Part shown: in pieces, positions 43,950 to 52,340 of the stretch
Layout of the letters: the number at the start of each line of letters is the position of its first letter
Position numbering within the stretch: the stretch's first letter is position 1
Origin: Massilia kyonggiensis
GTDB taxonomy: Bacteria; Pseudomonadota; Gammaproteobacteria; Burkholderiales; Burkholderiaceae_D
DNA: 64,000 bases
Direction: 5' to 3'
NCBI RefSeq assembly: GCF_024756235.1
Contig: NZ_JANUGY010000005.1
Coordinates: 1 to 64,000 of the forward strand
Program-made: the position numbers and the translations under genes
The notes under the pieces: model-generated
Seen by the model: only the letters and a program-made list of their open reading frames with translations
What the model was told of the DNA's origin: nothing
Database searches by the model: none

Positions 43950-44954
43950 TTACTGCACCGGGCACGAATTGGCGGCGCGATAGTCGACCACCTTGATCTT
44001 GCCGGCGATGATGTCGGCCCGGGCGCTCGTCACGCGCTTTTCCATCTCGGGGGTGACGACCATGCGGTTGTCCTTGTCGAGCACCCAGTCCACGCCGCCT
44101 TCCTTCAGGCCTTCGTACGTGATGCCCGACGTGAACTGGCCGTTCTTCGCCTTCATGAACGCTTCGTACGCGGCGTTGTCCACGCGCTTGACCATCGACG
44201 TCAGCATGGTGCCCGGGTACAGGTAGTTCTGGTTGGAGTCGACGCCGATCGCCAGCTTGCCCTTTTCCTTGGCCATCTGCAGCGCGCCCATGCCGGAGCC
44301 GCCCGCGACGGCGAAGACGACGTCGGAGCCGCGGTCGAATTGCGCGCGCGCCAGCTCGCTGCCCTTGGCCGGGTCGTTCCAGGCCGCGGCCGTCGTGCCG
44401 ACCATGTTCTGCAGGACCTGCACCTTCGGATTGATGGCCCGCGCGCCCTGCACGTAGCCGCAGGCGAACGCGCGGATCAGCGGGATGTCCATGCCGCCGA
44501 CGAAGCTGATCGTCTTCGTCTTCGACGCCATCGCGGCGGCGACGCCGACGAGGTACGAGCCTTCCTCTTCCTTGAACAGCACGGAGTTGACGTTCTTGCC
44601 CTGGGCATTGCCGTCGATGATCACGAAGTGCACGTTCGGGTATTCGGCCGCGATCTTTTGCACGGGCTGCGTCTGCGAAAAGCCGATCGAGACGATCAGC
44701 TGCAGCTTCTTGCGGGCGAGGGCGCGCAGCACCTGTTCGGCCTGGGTGTCGTAGTTGGCCTGGGCTTCAAACACCTTGACGCCGGTCTCCTTCGTGAACC
44801 GCGCGACGCCTTCGGCGGCGGACTGGTTGAAGGATTTGTCGAACTTGCCGCCGGCATCGTAGACGATCGCCAGCTTCGCGCCCGCCATGTCGGCACTGGC
44901 GCTGGCGCTGATGCACAGCGCCGCGATCGTCATACAAAGTTGCTTGAATTTCAT
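43950..44954 (-). CDS. BMP family nucleoside-binding protein
   Basis: A 334-aa periplasmic binding protein of the BMP/PnrA family, which binds nucleosides. Signal peptide residues 1-22 (ending SASASA). The mature start LAIVYDAGGKFDKSFNQSA is the classic BMP signature, and FVGGMDIPLIRAFACGYVQG and FAVAGGSGMGAL line the binding cleft. ATG 44954 follows AGGAG; the frame extends upstream without a better start. It is the first gene of the importer operon. The shared 58-bp element lies upstream (45023-45080). It ends in a Cys-containing tail (NSCPVQ) and has no lipobox. Confidence 0.93.
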   Translation of the reverse strand: MKFKQLCMTIAALCISASASADMAGAKLAIVYDAGGKFDKSFNQSAAEGVARFTKETGVKVFEAQANYDTQAEQVLRALARKKLQLIVSIGFSQTQPVQKIAAEYPNVHFVIIDGNAQGKNVNSVLFKEEEGSYLVGVAAAMASKTKTISFVGGMDIPLIRAFACGYVQGARAINPKVQVLQNMVGTTAAAWNDPAKGSELARAQFDRGSDVVFAVAGGSGMGALQMAKEKGKLAIGVDSNQNYLYPGTMLTSMVKRVDNAAYEAFMKAKNGQFTSGITYEGLKEGGVDWVLDKDNRMVVTPEMEKRVTSARADIIAGKIKVVDYRAANSCPVQ

Positions 44955-45022
44955 CGATTTAGGCTCCTGAATCCCATATTTTACCGGCGCAACGGCTGTG
45001 CAGGGAGGGGGATTCTCGGAAC

Positions 45023-45080
45023 TATGCATCAGCCAGTTTATTCGTGGCAAATACGATTTTACTTTGCCATTTATTTCGTT
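45023..45080 (-). promoter_or_regulatory. Shared nucleoside-gene element, copy 2 (BMP importer)
   Basis: On the minus strand it reads ATAAAT, AAGTAAAA, GTATTTGCCA, then 15 bases, then ATGCATAGTT. The two last blocks and their 15-base spacing are identical to the copy before punA. The inner CGAATAAAC and TGGCT nearly equal copy 1. It ends 68 bp before the BMP gene start. TTGCCA and CATAGT, 18 bp apart, could be the promoter core. Confidence 0.7.
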
Positions 45081-45100
45081 GACATATAAATAGCGCCGTT

Positions 45101-46054
45101 TCAGTCGGCAAGCGGGAGTGCGGGCGGAACGACGATGGCGGCGACCGTCGGCGCCGTTGCGGTCGGTACGACGATGTCGGGTGCGGGGGCTGTAATGGGC
45201 GCGGCGGAGGGAATCTCGATCGGCTTGGCGAACTGCGACGTGAGGAAGCGGGCGATGCGGGCCTGCGTGTCTTCCAGGTAAGGGATATTCAGGTGGTCCG
45301 AGTCGGGCACGGTCTCGTCCCCGATCAGCTGGGCCAGCTTGGCGACGAGCTGGTCGGTGTGCGAATGGGGCACGACGTCGTCACTGGCCGCGCGCAGCAC
45401 GAAGGTCGGCGCCTTCAGCGTGGGCGCGTACTTGATCGACTCGAAGCGGTGGCGCAGCATGTACTCGATCGGCATCACGCGGAACTTGCGCTTGGCGAGG
45501 GCGAGGATCGAATCGTACGGTGTGATCAGCACGACGGAATGCACGGGCCGCTCTTTCGCGACCTGCACGGCCACGCCGGACCCGAGGCTGCGGCCGACGA
45601 CGGCGATGCGCTTGGGATCCACGTGGTGGTGCGCGGCCATCCAGTCGAACAGCATGCAGGCATCGTCGATCATGTGCGCTTCGGCCGGGTCGCCGTGGGA
45701 ATCGCCGTAACCGCGGTAGTTCACGGCCAGTACGGCCATCCCGGGAAACAGCTTGCCGGCATCGCGCACGACCCAGGACACTTCCTCGGAGCGGCCGCCA
45801 AAATAGACGACGGCGGGGCGCAGGCCGGGCGTCTTCGGCGTCATCAGCCAGCCGGACAGCCGCGTGCCATCCTTGGCGCGCAGTACGACGGGACGGGTGC
45901 GGTGGCCGCTGCTGCGCGGATGCTCCACTTCGCGCTCGACGGTGGGATTGAACACGAGACGGCGCTGGTTCGCCGCGACCGCGGCCGTGAGGCCCAGCCA
46001 CAACATGCTGGCAAAGCCAGCCATACCTGCCGCCAATTTTTTATGTGTGCTCAT
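45101..46054 (-). CDS. Membrane-anchored alpha/beta hydrolase
   Basis: A 317-aa hydrolase of the serine aminopeptidase/dienelactone type. Residues 8-28 form a membrane anchor. The nucleophile elbow is VVGRSLGSGVAVQ, the oxyanion part VNYRGYGDSHGDP, the acid Asp in RAASDDVVPHSHTD, and the base His in DSDHLNIPYL. The triad is therefore complete. The C-terminus is rich in Ala, Pro and Val and is likely unstructured. Such proteins (YfhR/Bem46-like) are usually of unknown substrate. It lies upstream of the BMP gene on the same strand but is separated by that gene's own promoter element. Confidence 0.85.
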   Translation of the reverse strand: MSTHKKLAAGMAGFASMLWLGLTAAVAANQRRLVFNPTVEREVEHPRSSGHRTRPVVLRAKDGTRLSGWLMTPKTPGLRPAVVYFGGRSEEVSWVVRDAGKLFPGMAVLAVNYRGYGDSHGDPAEAHMIDDACMLFDWMAAHHHVDPKRIAVVGRSLGSGVAVQVAKERPVHSVVLITPYDSILALAKRKFRVMPIEYMLRHRFESIKYAPTLKAPTFVLRAASDDVVPHSHTDQLVAKLAQLIGDETVPDSDHLNIPYLEDTQARIARFLTSQFAKPIEIPSAAPITAPAPDIVVPTATAPTVAAIVVPPALPLAD

Positions 46055-46231
46055 GTATACAGTCTACCTCTCGCTACGGATGAAGTCTGTGCGCTGCCCA
46101 TCAAATACGTCTTCATTATGGTGCGAATTCACGAAGAGTAGCTTTGCTGCAACATCCTGTTACAGCGCCGGCGTTGTATGCGCGCCAAAGGCTTTGTTAG
46201 GCTGTCCATGAAAACAGGATGTGGAGGTCCG

Positions 46232-47104
46232 ATGAAGTGGAAAGCGGTCGTGCCGGCATGTGCCGGGCTGGGCCTCGTGGCGGTGCTCGTGGTCCCGGTG
46301 TGGCGGTCCACGCCGCCGGCCGTCACGCCGGCTGCGGTGCCCGTGCCGCCTTCATCGACACCCGGCGCGCCTGGCCCGGCCTGGCTGTCCGACCTGGGCA
46401 CGCCGCCGGCGACCCTGCCTTCGGTGCCCGCCGAACCGCTCGCGCAGCGCATCGACCGCCTCGTCGCGAGCGGCGATCCGCATGACGCGTATCGCGCGTG
46501 GTGGCTGCTGCACGCCTGCGTCGTGTTCGGGCGCACGGGACACTTGCCCGAGCGCGACGGCACCGAGCCGGATGCCATCGCCGATCCCGCGCATGCCTGC
46601 GCGACCGTGAACGAGAGAATGAAGATGGCGCGCATCGACCACCTCGAGCGCGCCGCGCGCGCGGGCGTGGACGGCGCGCTGGCGGAACTGGTCGAAGAAG
46701 GCCCGTTCGGCGATCCGAGCGCACTCACCACGCGTCCCGACGATCCGCTCGTGAAGGAATGGAAGGAACGGATCAACGGCATGCTGAACGCGCAGGCCGA
46801 GCAGGGCTACTGGGCCAGCCTGTACCAGCTGTTCACCGGTTTCTGGTTCGGCCACCCGGCCATCGCTGCGGACCGCCAGAGCGCACTGGCCTACGGCATG
46901 GCGCTGCGCGACATCATGGTCAAGCTGGACGGCGTGCCCGAGCAGGAGGCCATCCCGTTCAACGGCCCCTTCCTCGACGAGATCGGCACCGGCCTCACCC
47001 CGGACCAGAAGGCGCGTGCGCAGGCGCATGCCGATGCGATCGTCGCCCGTGCGGCGGACCAGCGGGGGATTGCAAAACCGATATCGATCAAAGAAAAAAA
47101 GTAA
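46232..47104 (+). CDS. Hypothetical anchored periplasmic protein
   Basis: A 290-aa protein with an N-terminal hydrophobic segment (KAVVPACAGLGLVAVLVVPV, signal or anchor). A Pro-rich linker follows, then a mostly helical domain (about 75-285) with two Cys (LLHACVVFG and AHACATVN). Helix pairs such as LERAARAGVDGALAELVEEG and GYWASLYQLFTG resemble Sel1/TPR-like repeats, but no clear repeat number can be given. ATG 46232 follows GGAGG by 4 bp; two earlier ATGs lack a site. It ends in a Lys-rich tail. It stands alone before the GH54 gene. The function is unknown. Confidence 0.65.
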   Translation: MKWKAVVPACAGLGLVAVLVVPVWRSTPPAVTPAAVPVPPSSTPGAPGPAWLSDLGTPPATLPSVPAEPLAQRIDRLVASGDPHDAYRAWWLLHACVVFGRTGHLPERDGTEPDAIADPAHACATVNERMKMARIDHLERAARAGVDGALAELVEEGPFGDPSALTTRPDDPLVKEWKERINGMLNAQAEQGYWASLYQLFTGFWFGHPAIAADRQSALAYGMALRDIMVKLDGVPEQEAIPFNGPFLDEIGTGLTPDQKARAQAHADAIVARAADQRGIAKPISIKEKK

Positions 47105-47165
47105 TTGGTTCAGGACATAGTGTCGACTCTACGATGAGAAGTCTTGGAGAGATGAGATCGATAAC

Positions 47166-50100
47166 ATGCATATCCTGAAACTGTTCGTCAGCCTGGCGCT
47201 GCTGTTGAGTGCGCTGCCGGCCTGGGCATCCACCCAGGCAGCCCGGCCGGAAGGCCCGTGCGACATCTATGCGAAGGCGGGCGCGCCCTGCGTGGCCGCG
47301 CACAGCACCACGCGCGCCCTGTACGCCGCGTACAACGGCCCGCTGTACCAGGTCATGCGCCAGTCGGACGGCAAAACGCGCGACATCGGCGTCGTGCGAG
47401 GCGCCGGCTATGCGGACGCGGCCGCGCAGGATACGTTTTGCGCCGACACCTATTGCTGGATCACGATCCTGTACGACCAGTCGGGCAAGCGCAATCACCT
47501 CGTGCAGGCGCCGCGCGGCACCTGGACCGGGCCCGCGCTGGGCGGCATGGACAATCTGCCGCTCGCGGACCTGGCACCGGTCACCGTCATGGGACACAAG
47601 GTCTATGGCGTGTACATCGCACCGGGCATGGGCTTGCGCCTGAACGATACGCACGGCGTGCCCGTCGACGACCAGGCGGGCGGGCAATATGCCGTTATCA
47701 ATGGCTATCACTACAACGGTGCCTGCTGCTTCGACTATGGCAACGGCGAGATCGACAGTATCGACGACGACAACGGCACCATGGAAGCCATCTATTTCGG
47801 CAACGCGAAAGGGTGGTATCGCGGCAGCGGGCCCGGGCCCTGGGTGATGTCCGACCATGAAAACAACCTGGTCGGTTGCGTCAACGACGACAAATCGAAG
47901 CTTTGCGCCAACCTGCCGACGCTCGATTCGCGCTTCATCACCGCCGTCACGAAAGGCAAGCCGGGACACTGGGCGACGCTGGGCGGCGATGCCCAGCGAG
48001 GCCAACTGGCCGTCATGTACGAAGGCCGCCGGATCGATGCGTCGTACGATCCCATGCGCAAGCAGGGCGCCGTCCTTCTCGGCAATGGCGGCGACAACAG
48101 CACCGCGTCGCAAGGCACGTTCTACGAAGGCGCGATGACGGCGCCGCGCACGTATCCGTCCAATGAGACGGACCAGCTGGTCGCGCGGAACGTGGCGGCG
48201 GCCCGCTACGATGTCGCGGCCGTCAGTGTCGGAACGACGGCGGCGTCCGACGTCCCGGCCAGCCTGCACACGTTCGCGCCGCGGCAATCCAAAGACCTGA
48301 CGGTCACGTTCACGAATACGACGGGCCAACCCGTGCGGGGCGTCGCGCTGTCGATGGCGGTGCCGAAGGGCTGGAGCGTCGACGCTCCGAAAACCATTCT
48401 TGACGCGGTCGCGCCCGGTCAAAGCGCGCATGCCGTTTTCAAGGTGACGTCCGGCGCTGCCCCGTTCAATGGCGACCTGAAAGGCATGGCCACGTGGGCA
48501 GGCCGCACGGAATCGGCCGTCGCGAAGGTGCGCAATGTGGCGCCGGTGAAAATCAACGAATTCCGCCTGAGCGACGGCGCCCGCACCAACCCGACCAATG
48601 CGTTCATCGAGTTGGTCAACGCCGGCGAGAAAGAGGTCGACATCTCGAACTGGACGTTCGCGCAACACGCGACGCGCGAGCCGCTGTTCTCCAGGGTCAA
48701 GATTCCAGCGGGAACCCGGCTGGCGCCGCACGGTTTTTATGTACTGGGCTTGTCCAATTCGGGCCTCGTGCTGCCGGCCCGGCCGGGCGACACGACGATC
48801 CACGTGCGGAACGTCGACGGCATCAAGCCGGGCGACACCATCGTGGTGGGCGACGAAACCCGCAAGGTGGTCCGCGTCGGCACGGCGGCCGGCCAGGCGA
48901 CGCCGCTGTGGCAGCCGTTGCCCGACGGCCCCATCATCACCATTCCCGCCGGCTCGACGAGCGTCCCCGTGACCACCACCGAGGGTTTTGCCATCGGCGA
49001 TACCCTCGCCCTCGGCTACGGCACTGCCTATCCGGTCGACGGGCGCGCGACCGAACAGTACGAGAAAGTGACCATCACCGGCGTCGGCTCGGCGGGCAGC
49101 CAGGCGTGGCTCGGTCTCGATGCGGCGGCCGGATCGACCAATATCCAGGTGACGTCGACCGATGGAATTACCGCCGGCGACAGGATCCGGCTCGACATCG
49201 ACAGCGCCGATCACGGCATCGATATGGTCACCGTCAAGCACGTGGGCACGGCCGCCCGCCGTACGAGCCTGGCCCGCGATGCCGCTGCCGGCGCCACGAC
49301 GATCGTCGTGCATGGCGCGATCGGCTTCCCGACGAAGAAGAACGTCGATTACACGCCCGGCAAGGCCGTGATCGGCGCGCCCGGCAAGCTCCAAACCGTG
49401 GACATCGTGCGCGTCGAGGGTACGCCGGGCGGCAATCTCACGTTGACCATTTCTCCGGCGCTCGCCCAGAGCCACGTGGCCAACGAACCGTTCGTGGAGC
49501 CGGGCACGGGCCTCGACCTGGCGGCGCCGTTGAAGTACGACCATGCCGCCAACCTGCCGTTCAGCGTGCGCGGCACGGGCATCAGTTTCACGCCCGCCAC
49601 CCGCCATGCGCACTCGAGCAATGAGCCGGTCCGCCCGGCGGGCAGCGGCATCGTGCTGGACCGTGCGCTGACGCGCGCCCACGGCACGGACGCCGTCGTG
49701 CGGGTAGACACCGTGACGACCGCGGGCTTCCAGGGCAACCCGAACCAGTGGTTCGGCGGCCCGGTGCTGTCGCGGGAAGCGGGCAGCATGGTGCTGCGCG
49801 ATGCGGCGGGACTCGTGGTCGACAGCCTGAACTACGGCGATCTCGTCGATCCCTGGGCATCCGGTGGATTCCGCGGCGCCCCTGGCAAGGCCGCCACCTG
49901 TTATGCGGCAACGCCGGGCATCCCGAACGATCCGACGTGGGACCGTGCACTCCCGGGCATCCCGTTCAGCGGCGCCGTCGCGCAAGCCGACGCGGCCCAG
50001 GGCAGCACGGGACGCTATCCCGACGGCCAGGACAGCGACAACGATTGCACGGATTTTGTGACGTCCGCCTCGGTCCGGACGGGCGCGACGGCCGCGGGCT

Positions 50101-50558
50101 CGACGCGCGTCAAGGCGGCCACGGTCGCGCACTTTGCGGCCGGCCAGTCCGTCGTCATCGATGCGGGCGAGCACGCCGAAACCCTGACGGTGGCAACGGT
50201 CGGTTCGTCCGGGCTCACCCGGGCATCGGTGCCTGGGGACAAGGGGGCGACGGTCGTCCGCGTCGACGACGCGCGCCAGTTCGCGGTCGGCCAGGCGGTG
50301 ATCGTCGGCAGCGGCGCGGATGAAGAGCAGGGCGTTGTCGCCGCAGTGGAGACGGGGTGGAAATCAGGCAAGCTGACGCTCCAGGCGCCATTGACGCGTG
50401 CCCATGACGCAGGCGCCAGCGTGTCGGGTACCGGCCTCGTCTTCACCCGCCCGCTCGCCAAAGCCCATCCTGCAAGCACGGTGATGACGGCGGCGGACGA
50501 TCTGGCGACGCCGGGCGCGGCGAACAACCCTGTCCGCCGTCGAGCTGCCCAGCTCTAG
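47166..50558 (+). CDS. GH54 alpha-L-arabinofuranosidase fused to NEW3 and lamin-tail/beta-repeat regions
   Basis: A 1130-aa exported protein. Signal peptide 1-22. Residues about 28-345 match the GH54 catalytic domain (GPCDIYAKAGAPCVAAHSTT); Glu232 in SDHENNL and Asp310 in GNGGDNS sit where the nucleophile and acid/base of characterised GH54 enzymes lie. A NEW3-like domain follows (about 355-440). Then comes a lamin-tail domain whose first half (about 458-540, VKINEFRLS) and second half (about 860-905, VLSREAGSMVLRDAAG) are separated by about 320 residues of beta repeats. More repeats close the protein. The usual C-terminal CBM42 is absent. It probably releases arabinose from plant polymers. 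Its stop overlaps the stop of the opposing gene. Confidence 0.82.
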   Translation: MHILKLFVSLALLLSALPAWASTQAARPEGPCDIYAKAGAPCVAAHSTTRALYAAYNGPLYQVMRQSDGKTRDIGVVRGAGYADAAAQDTFCADTYCWITILYDQSGKRNHLVQAPRGTWTGPALGGMDNLPLADLAPVTVMGHKVYGVYIAPGMGLRLNDTHGVPVDDQAGGQYAVINGYHYNGACCFDYGNGEIDSIDDDNGTMEAIYFGNAKGWYRGSGPGPWVMSDHENNLVGCVNDDKSKLCANLPTLDSRFITAVTKGKPGHWATLGGDAQRGQLAVMYEGRRIDASYDPMRKQGAVLLGNGGDNSTASQGTFYEGAMTAPRTYPSNETDQLVARNVAAARYDVAAVSVGTTAASDVPASLHTFAPRQSKDLTVTFTNTTGQPVRGVALSMAVPKGWSVDAPKTILDAVAPGQSAHAVFKVTSGAAPFNGDLKGMATWAGRTESAVAKVRNVAPVKINEFRLSDGARTNPTNAFIELVNAGEKEVDISNWTFAQHATREPLFSRVKIPAGTRLAPHGFYVLGLSNSGLVLPARPGDTTIHVRNVDGIKPGDTIVVGDETRKVVRVGTAAGQATPLWQPLPDGPIITIPAGSTSVPVTTTEGFAIGDTLALGYGTAYPVDGRATEQYEKVTITGVGSAGSQAWLGLDAAAGSTNIQVTSTDGITAGDRIRLDIDSADHGIDMVTVKHVGTAARRTSLARDAAAGATTIVVHGAIGFPTKKNVDYTPGKAVIGAPGKLQTVDIVRVEGTPGGNLTLTISPALAQSHVANEPFVEPGTGLDLAAPLKYDHAANLPFSVRGTGISFTPATRHAHSSNEPVRPAGSGIVLDRALTRAHGTDAVVRVDTVTTAGFQGNPNQWFGGPVLSREAGSMVLRDAAGLVVDSLNYGDLVDPWASGGFRGAPGKAATCYAATPGIPNDPTWDRALPGIPFSGAVAQADAAQGSTGRYPDGQDSDNDCTDFVTSASVRTGATAAGSTRVKAATVAHFAAGQSVVIDAGEHAETLTVATVGSSGLTRASVPGDKGATVVRVDDARQFAVGQAVIVGSGADEEQGVVAAVETGWKSGKLTLQAPLTRAHDAGASVSGTGLVFTRPLAKAHPASTVMTAADDLATPGAANNPVRRRAAQL

Positions 50559-51097
50559 TGCAGCATGGGGCCGGACGAGGGCGCGTAACGCTCCACGTCG
50601 TGCAGCGCATGCTCGACGCGCTCGTCGCCCGGCAGCATCTTCGCGTCGGGCGCATGCTCGACGGGGCTGACGCCTTTGACGCGCATCCCTTGCTCGTAGA
50701 CCATGCGACCGCCGAACCAGCCGGACACGACCACGCCGATGGCGGCGATCGCCGACAGCGCGAGCGAGCCGCCGGTGTGCTTGTACTCGTTGCGCCGCAG
50801 CGCAAGATTGGCGGCCGTCACCGCAAGCGCACCGCCGTTCAGGATCGCGTGGACGTTGGCCGTTTGCTTGACCTCGGTCTCACTCTCGATTTCCAGGTAA
50901 TCCATGGCCCCGGCGACCCCGGCCGCGAGACCGCCGATGAGGCCGCCGGTCAGGCTGTAGAAGGCGGCGTTCGCATAGTCGTCGTTGTCCGTCGCGCGGT
51001 GCATGGCGTCGAGGATGAAACCGAACGGAATCAGGGCGGCCGGCGCCACGATCAGCATCGGGTGCAGCGGGTGGCCGGCAATCGTCGATTTGGGCAT
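50555..51097 (-). CDS. DUF2231 membrane protein
   Basis: A 180-aa protein with about four hydrophobic segments (LIVAPAALIPFGFILDAMH, AAFYSLTGGLIGGLAAGVAG, NGGALAVTAANLAL, SLALSAIAAIGVVVSGWFGG). The N-terminal IAGHPLHPMLIVAP is the DUF2231 signature; its histidines may bind haem or metal in relatives. The tail is soluble and acidic. The function is not established. Its stop codon overlaps the GH54 stop by 3 bp on the other strand. Confidence 0.85.
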   Translation of the reverse strand: MPKSTIAGHPLHPMLIVAPAALIPFGFILDAMHRATDNDDYANAAFYSLTGGLIGGLAAGVAGAMDYLEIESETEVKQTANVHAILNGGALAVTAANLALRRNEYKHTGGSLALSAIAAIGVVVSGWFGGRMVYEQGMRVKGVSPVEHAPDAKMLPGDERVEHALHDVERYAPSSGPMLH

Positions 51098-51205
51098 GCT
51101 TCCTCCAGAAAAGGTCGTGACGGCAGCACGGATGAGCGGCCGGCGGCAGAAGCAAAGTGTGGCACAAGGCCCGTTATCGGCTACGCACGGTACCGTGGGG
51201 CACGG

Positions 51206-51622
51206 TCAGGCGCGGGTGGCGGTCAGGCGCGGGTGAATGAAGGGGATGCCGGACCGTCGGATGGTGAACCGCCAGCGTTCGACAGGGCCGGTCAGGGTGG
51301 CCAGGAAATGCTCGTCGTCTTCCCAGACCAGTTCTTCCAGCGTTCGCACCTGATTGCCGGGAACGAACGAAAAGGTGGCACCGAGGCTGCGCCGGGCGCG
51401 GATGTGCAAATCGCGGTCGAGCAGGATGAAATGAAACGTCTCTTCGAACGGACAATCCTGATCGGTCACGAGCAGGTAGCCGGCGGACCTTTCGAATTGG
51501 TCGAGGAGGGCGATGCCGGGTACATGTACCGAGGTTGCTTGCCCGTCCGAGACCAGTCGGGAAACGCCTCCGGACGGCAGCAAGGCAAACCGTCCGATGC
51601 GTCTTGCCAGCCCTGCAGTCAT
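51206..51622 (-). CDS. Partner protein of the PAAR gene, unknown
   Basis: A 138-aa soluble protein of mixed alpha/beta pattern (YLLVTDQDCPFEETFHFILL, then DRDLHIRAR and a C-terminal RFTIRRSGIPFIHPRL). No signal peptide or catalytic motif is seen and no family is recognised. Its ATG overlaps the PAAR stop as ATGA, so the two are translationally coupled. Genes in this place next to an orphan PAAR are often adaptors, effectors or immunity proteins of type VI secretion, but its role cannot be decided from sequence. The frame runs further upstream inside the PAAR gene; that part is a shadow. Confidence 0.7.
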   Translation of the reverse strand: MTAGLARRIGRFALLPSGGVSRLVSDGQATSVHVPGIALLDQFERSAGYLLVTDQDCPFEETFHFILLDRDLHIRARRSLGATFSFVPGNQVRTLEELVWEDDEHFLATLTGPVERWRFTIRRSGIPFIHPRLTATRA

Positions 51623-51921
51623 GGCGTCGTGCCATCGTCGATGAACTGCGCCTTGAACGTCTGATTCGCAACCAGCCTGGGCGGCCTCGGGCAGTTGCAG
51701 ACGCACAGATCGTTTTCCAGCGCGACCTGCTTCCCGTTGTAACGCTCCGCGATGCGCGGCCCGACGCAGCGGATGACGCCCGTGCCGCCGCAAGTCCGGC
51801 AGTCGACGGTATCCCCTTCGAGCGCAACTCGGACGCCGTTAATGGAGCTCCGCGAACTCGCCGACGTCACGGTGCCGTTGGCGGTGGTGGACGCACCCAA
51901 TGTGATGTGATGGCGTTTCAT
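51619..51921 (-). CDS. PAAR domain protein (type VI secretion spike tip)
   Basis: A 100-aa protein that is almost entirely a PAAR domain: RHHITLGASTTANGTVTSAS, GVRVALEGDTVDC, VALENDLCVC and VANQT. The Cys and His residues fit zinc binding at the cone tip. PAAR proteins cap VgrG and carry effectors. No other type VI component is in the window, so this is an orphan. The next gene overlaps by 4 bp. Cytoplasmic synthesis without signal peptide is expected. Confidence 0.85.
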   Translation of the reverse strand: MKRHHITLGASTTANGTVTSASSRSSINGVRVALEGDTVDCRTCGGTGVIRCVGPRIAERYNGKQVALENDLCVCNCPRPPRLVANQTFKAQFIDDGTTP

Positions 51922-52037
51922 TCTGCAATGCTGTCACGCGCGGCCGTCGTGCAGGTTGTGCAAACCGCCTTGACACGACGCTGCCGCGCCGAAGCGATTA
52001 CCATGTCCGCATCGTCGCGTTTTTACGGAGAAATACT

Positions 52038-52340
52038 GTGCACTTTCTGCTGATCTATGACCTGGCCCCCGATTACCTGGAGCGCCGCGGCGAATTTCGC
52101 AACGAACACTTGAAGCTTGCCTGGGAAGCCCAGGAACGCGGCGAGATCGTCATCGCCGGTGCGCTGGCCGATCCCGCCGACAAGGCCGTGCTGCTGTTCA
52201 CCGGCGAATCATCGGACGCCGCCGAGCGCTTCGCCCGTGCCGATCCGTATGTCGTCCACGGTCTCGTCACGCAGTGGCACGTGCGGTCGTGGATCACCGT
52301 CGTAGGTGACGACGCCAGCAACCCCGTCCGCCCGGAGTAA
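52038..52340 (+). CDS. YCII-related protein (GTG start)
   Basis: A 100-aa YciI-like protein with a ferredoxin-like fold (HFLLIYDLAPDYLERRGEFR, then AGALADPADKAVLLF and DPYVVHGLVTQWHVRSW). Enzymatic activity is known for only a few relatives (for example dehalogenase-type chemistry using Asp/His). The start codon is GTG with ACGGAG 7 bp upstream. Its stop directly abuts the stop of the opposing NHL lipoprotein gene (no gap). Confidence 0.85.
   Translation: MHFLLIYDLAPDYLERRGEFRNEHLKLAWEAQERGEIVIAGALADPADKAVLLFTGESSDAAERFARADPYVVHGLVTQWHVRSWITVVGDDASNPVRPE

Noticed and set aside
47088..50174. 1028-codon minus-strand frame opposite the GH54 gene
   Set aside because: It has low-complexity Arg/Gly/Ala content and no start context. 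The plus-strand gene has clear domains and catalytic motifs.
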